From positions 1-52,336 of the forward strand of contig CAMNSZ010000019.1 in NCBI GenBank assembly GCA_946557105.1: a stretch of DNA of 52,336 nt, given 5' to 3'. This document shows, one piece after another, positions 49,649 to 52,336 of this stretch. The translations under genes and the position numbers were made by a program. The notes beneath the pieces were generated by a model. The model made no database searches, was not told the DNA's origin, and saw only the letters and a program-made list of their open reading frames with translations. Positions within the stretch are counted from its first letter, which is position 1, and each line of letters opens with the position of its first letter. The stretch comes from an uncultured Lachnospiraceae bacterium (lineage in GTDB: Bacteria; Bacillota; Clostridia; Lachnospirales; Lachnospiraceae).

Positions 49649-51934
49649 ATGGCAAGTATTACATTAGAAAAATCCAAAATTATATACAAGTATGGTCAAC
49701 CCATGACCGCGCTCCATTTAATAACTGGCGGCAAGGTAAAGGTAATATATCCCGGAGGCGAATATCAGCTCGGGAAAGGAGACGTTATCGGCATCAGCGA
49801 AATATGCTCCGAAATTCATTTGTTAAGCTACGTCACATTAGAGGATGTCTCCATCTTAACCTATTCCTTGACTAATATGGAAGCGTTGGGCGATTTGCTG
49901 CAAAAGCATCCCGACGTTGCCAGATTATTTTTGTTGTCCGCTTTTCGACAGATAAACATTCTTTTGGAAAGAAGCACCATATCAGAGCCAAAATGTAATG
50001 CCTTTTATCATGATTTGGTTACTGATTATGAAAAATATGCGGCGCTGTGCGAGCGCTACCACATACAGCCCCGAAGCATTGAAGCTCTGGATGAGCTTAA
50101 CGCTTTCCTTGGCGAGGAGCTTCCCGACCTATGGCTGAACAGCTACTATCTGGGGCTTTCCCGCATTTACGCTTCCGACAATTTCAAAGCGATAGTCAAC
50201 GAAGCCTCCGTTGTCTTGGGGCATCTGCGCAAATGCAGTCTGGATTTTCGGAAGACCTATTTGGGTCTTGAGGAGCAGTTCCAATACATGCAGCGTCTGT
50301 CCTCTTTCTATTTTGATGAATCCGGCAATGATTTGTTTGACTTTTATACCTCTCTTTATTATAAGCTGGGGAAGGATTGCAGCGATATTACAGCTCTTTC
50401 GGAGGATATCAACCGTATGATTTCCCATTCCGAAATTCTCCCCATTACCAACAAGGAGCTTTTTACTCAGCGAATTGACAGCTTCCGTCAACACACCTTC
50501 CCGTCTGATGCGCAAAGCGAGTCAAAGGACGAGTCTGTGGACGATTCCCGTATTATAGGAGAGCTAAAAAACTCCTTCAATACCATTATGGATTTTGCGG
50601 GCGAAGATTTGGAAATTGCCCCTTCCTTCCGCAAGAACGTTCACAAATTTATTTCGCTTACCGACAAATCCGCAACGGACAATGATATTTATGTGCTTCG
50701 TAAAAAAATTACGGAAGAATTTTACATTTTATACTCCAAGCTGTTTGAGCGCGCGCTTACGGCGCCTTCCGTTCCCATGCCCGTGCGCATGTTTTTATAT
50801 TTCGGATATGTGGACGAGGAACTTGCCGGAATGAAAAATGCCATGTCGCTATACCGCCTTGCCGACACCCTAAAGGATCAAAGCTCTTTTGGCGTTTACA
50901 CCTTTTACGACTGGTTAATGGCAATTTATAACGGACACAAGGTGCCCAGCCGTAATGAATTTGAGGCCGATTATTTTGATTATATACATAAACAAAAGGC
51001 AAGCGGTCAATTATCCGATGCGGAATTCAGGAATTTGGAAAACGACCCCATGAGCAAGGTAGCTTACGAGCTGAACAATATGTTCCCTCTGGTAAACAAA
51101 ATGACCTTTGGACGAATTACTACCTTTTGCCCTCTATTCTATGCCGATAATGTCCTTAAGTCATTGGAGGATGCGCTGGTTACCGTTTCCCGCTTAAGCA
51201 AAGCGATGGAGCTTATCAAAAAAGTAGATTACTCCGCCTTTTACCGCGAGACTATGGACACCGAGAATTTCAACATTATCGGTAAAGAAACAATACATGT
51301 GGAATATATGCCGGATATTATTTTAATGCCTAATGTGGGTATCCGCGGAGTCATGTGGCAGGAAATAGAGGGCAAATACCGAAACAGTCCGGGCAGAATG
51401 GTATTTTCCATTTTCCATCTGGAGGATCTTACCACCTCCCTTATCCGCCTTACAGGCGAATTCAGATGGGAGTTATGTAAACGCGTTCAGGGCGGTCGCT
51501 GGAATGATGTAAGAGACCGTTCGCTTACCAGTGAATATTTTGATTATATACAATTTTATAAGAAAAATCGGGATCTTACCGCCGACGCCAAGGAACGTAT
51601 CCGTACCAGCTTACAGCGTGCCAAGAACAGCTTCAAGGAAATGTTTGTCCGGGATTACACGATTTGGGTACTCTTTGAAGGCAACGGTTCTCCTCGCCTG
51701 AATAAGGTGGCGCGACAGATTTTGTTTACCTACTGTCCTTTTTCTAGTGAAATTTGCGAATCGTTAGTCCAGAACCCGCTTTATACGGAGCTCTTGAACC
51801 AACGCAAAAACCGCATGGTACAGCGTCTGCATCACTATGATCTGCTGGTGCAAAAGCTTAAAAGCGATAAAATTTCCATCCCCGATACTATTGAGCGTGA
51901 AATTGCATATATCAAAGGCATTCCTCTCCCTTAA
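49649..51934 (+). CDS. Cyclic-nucleotide-binding-domain protein of unknown function
   Basis: A 761-aa protein, the only long plus-strand gene in the window. Residues about 1-110 resemble a CNBD/cupin sensor ('LEKSKIIYKYGQPMTALHLI', 'GGKVKVIYPGGEYQLGKGDV', 'IGISEICSE'), but the phosphate-binding cassette of CRP is not complete, so cAMP binding is uncertain. The remaining 650 residues are helical and carry no HTH; they contain 'KSFKEMFVRDYTIWVLFEG' and 'NKMTFGRITTFCPLFY'. No membrane helix is seen. AGAGG precedes the ATG. A terminator follows at 51944-51989. Similar long CNBD proteins seem to occur in related anaerobes; the function is not established. Confidence 0.75.
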   Translation: MASITLEKSKIIYKYGQPMTALHLITGGKVKVIYPGGEYQLGKGDVIGISEICSEIHLLSYVTLEDVSILTYSLTNMEALGDLLQKHPDVARLFLLSAFRQINILLERSTISEPKCNAFYHDLVTDYEKYAALCERYHIQPRSIEALDELNAFLGEELPDLWLNSYYLGLSRIYASDNFKAIVNEASVVLGHLRKCSLDFRKTYLGLEEQFQYMQRLSSFYFDESGNDLFDFYTSLYYKLGKDCSDITALSEDINRMISHSEILPITNKELFTQRIDSFRQHTFPSDAQSESKDESVDDSRIIGELKNSFNTIMDFAGEDLEIAPSFRKNVHKFISLTDKSATDNDIYVLRKKITEEFYILYSKLFERALTAPSVPMPVRMFLYFGYVDEELAGMKNAMSLYRLADTLKDQSSFGVYTFYDWLMAIYNGHKVPSRNEFEADYFDYIHKQKASGQLSDAEFRNLENDPMSKVAYELNNMFPLVNKMTFGRITTFCPLFYADNVLKSLEDALVTVSRLSKAMELIKKVDYSAFYRETMDTENFNIIGKETIHVEYMPDIILMPNVGIRGVMWQEIEGKYRNSPGRMVFSIFHLEDLTTSLIRLTGEFRWELCKRVQGGRWNDVRDRSLTSEYFDYIQFYKKNRDLTADAKERIRTSLQRAKNSFKEMFVRDYTIWVLFEGNGSPRLNKVARQILFTYCPFSSEICESLVQNPLYTELLNQRKNRMVQRLHHYDLLVQKLKSDKISIPDTIEREIAYIKGIPLP

Positions 51935-51943
51935 CAGGCCGCA

Positions 51944-51989
51944 AAAATACAGGCACACGGTGACGTCAAAACCGATGTGCCTGTATTTT
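51944..51989 (+). terminator. Intrinsic terminator of the CNBD gene
   Basis: aaaatacaggcaca pairs perfectly with tgtgcctgtatttt (14 bp), extended inward by cggt/accg across a one-base bulge, with a 9-nt loop and a T-rich 3' side. It lies about 10 bp past the stop. Confidence 0.85.
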
Positions 51990-51994
51990 ATTAC

Positions 51995-52165
51995 TCGTCG
52001 ATAATCCGCATATCTTTTCAGAATTCCTATCAGCTCTCTTCTTGCCCTGTCAACCGGCGCGCCCGATTGCTTTATCCAAAATTCATAAGCATTATATTCC
52101 CAAGCCTTTTGCTCATGTGAGATAAAGAAGTAAAAGAAGTGTAAAAAATTTTGCCGTTCCCTATC
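51995..52165 (-). pseudogene. Remnant of the N-terminal part of a SAM-dependent methyltransferase
   Basis: A minus-strand frame reads '...FISHEQKAWEYNAYEFWI' then 'KQSGAPVDRARRELIGILKRYADYRR'. The 'AWEYNAYEFW..SGAP' pattern is like the start of a family of Firmicutes class I methyltransferases. No start codon in the right place and no SAM-binding motif are present; the frame runs out before it. It lies directly next to the end of the serine recombinase gene, so it was probably cut by an insertion and has decayed. This identification rests on a short pattern. Confidence 0.4.
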
Positions 52166-52191
52166 CGGCTGACTGCCGGACGGGTCGGGCT

Positions 52192-52336
52192 TTAGTCGGG
52201 CAACTCTACCTTGCCGACAAAAGAGTAATAGATTTCGATTTCCTGTCTGCGGAGCTTCCCCCGGCGTTTCCCGTCAAGGGATTCCGATTCGTGGATTACG
52301 ATTTTCTCCACAAACTCCCGTAACAGGGTAGGGGTG
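52192..52336 (-). CDS. Large serine recombinase, C-terminal part (cut by window edge)
   Basis: The minus-strand frame ends at TAA 52192 and is open to the right edge. It reads 'TPTLLREFVEKIVIHESES', then 'DGKRRGKLRRQEIEIYYSFV' and ends GKVELPD. This is the DUF4368-type end of TnpX/TndX-like serine recombinases, which move clostridial transposons and ICEs. The bulk of the protein is outside the window. Its stop close to the methyltransferase remnant suggests that the element's end lies near 52160-52190. A small inverted repeat ccggc-agtca-gccgg lies there. Confidence 0.8.
   Translation of the reverse strand, partial: TPTLLREFVEKIVIHESESLDGKRRGKLRRQEIEIYYSFVGKVELPD

Overview
The window looks like a chromosomal segment of a Clostridia bacterium, most likely a Lachnospiraceae (inference). 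The basis is the sporulation sigma factor gene sigH downstream of a cysE-cysS-mrnC-rlmB block, a cysteine T-box leader, the single-chain Firmicutes-type PurL, strong GGAGG ribosome binding sites, sigma-A promoters and many intrinsic terminators. Nearly every gene is on the minus strand; the one long plus-strand gene is at 49649-51934. Both window edges cut mobile-element recombinases: a tyrosine recombinase tail at the left (2-262) and a large serine recombinase tail at the right (52192-52336). The window is therefore a mostly core segment lying between two integrated elements.

Layout. 1-5.8 kb: integrase tail, two identical tRNA-Thr genes, an XRE-glyoxalase fusion regulator, and an RND exporter with a very large coiled-coil insertion. 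5.8-10.5 kb: the operon cysE-cysS-mrnC-rlmB-sigH behind a Cys (UGC) T-box, with a 45-bp tandem repeat array and a hairpin between the T-box terminator and cysE. 10.5-15.8 kb: a 26-codon leader ORF, then DEAD-box helicase, ispF, rarA, an aminoglycoside-phosphotransferase-like kinase and lgt. 15.8-21.7 kb: histidine phosphatase, HD hydrolase, MoxR ATPase, DUF58 protein and membrane transglutaminase, probably one operon. 21.7-23.7 kb: an AT-rich stretch with a probable structured RNA, a BtrH/C39-like protein gene and a frameshifted small gene. 23.75-31.8 kb: tRNA-Met, tRNA-Val, argS, a self-regulated TetR-ABC transporter operon, queH, a GH13 glucosidase and superoxide dismutase. 31.8-37.8 kb: carAB and an EAL-like/HDOD protein. 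37.8-44.2 kb: an accessory stretch with a broken XRE gene, an XRE regulator with a large C-terminal domain, three GNAT acetyltransferases, DUF3795, Nudix, an atypical transcarbamoylase, a nicotinamidase-like hydrolase, and a 71-bp hairpin repeat array. 44.2-49.3 kb: purL, a TetR regulator and an unknown gene. 49.6-51.9 kb: a large cyclic-nucleotide-binding-domain protein. 52.0-52.3 kb: a methyltransferase remnant and the recombinase tail.

How the parts fit. The T-box ties cysteine synthesis (cysE) and charging (cysS) to uncharged tRNA-Cys, and carries the RNA-processing genes mrnC and rlmB and the sporulation sigma factor with them. carAB feeds pyrimidine and arginine synthesis and purL purine synthesis. 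The MoxR-DUF58-transglutaminase set is an envelope-associated system of unknown substrate. The points most worth following up are the unassigned structured RNA, the coupled leader ORF of the helicase, the repeat array inside the cysteine operon leader, the Gly/Cys tail on IspF, the transcarbamoylase with altered substrate motifs, and the decayed genes next to mobile-element ends.
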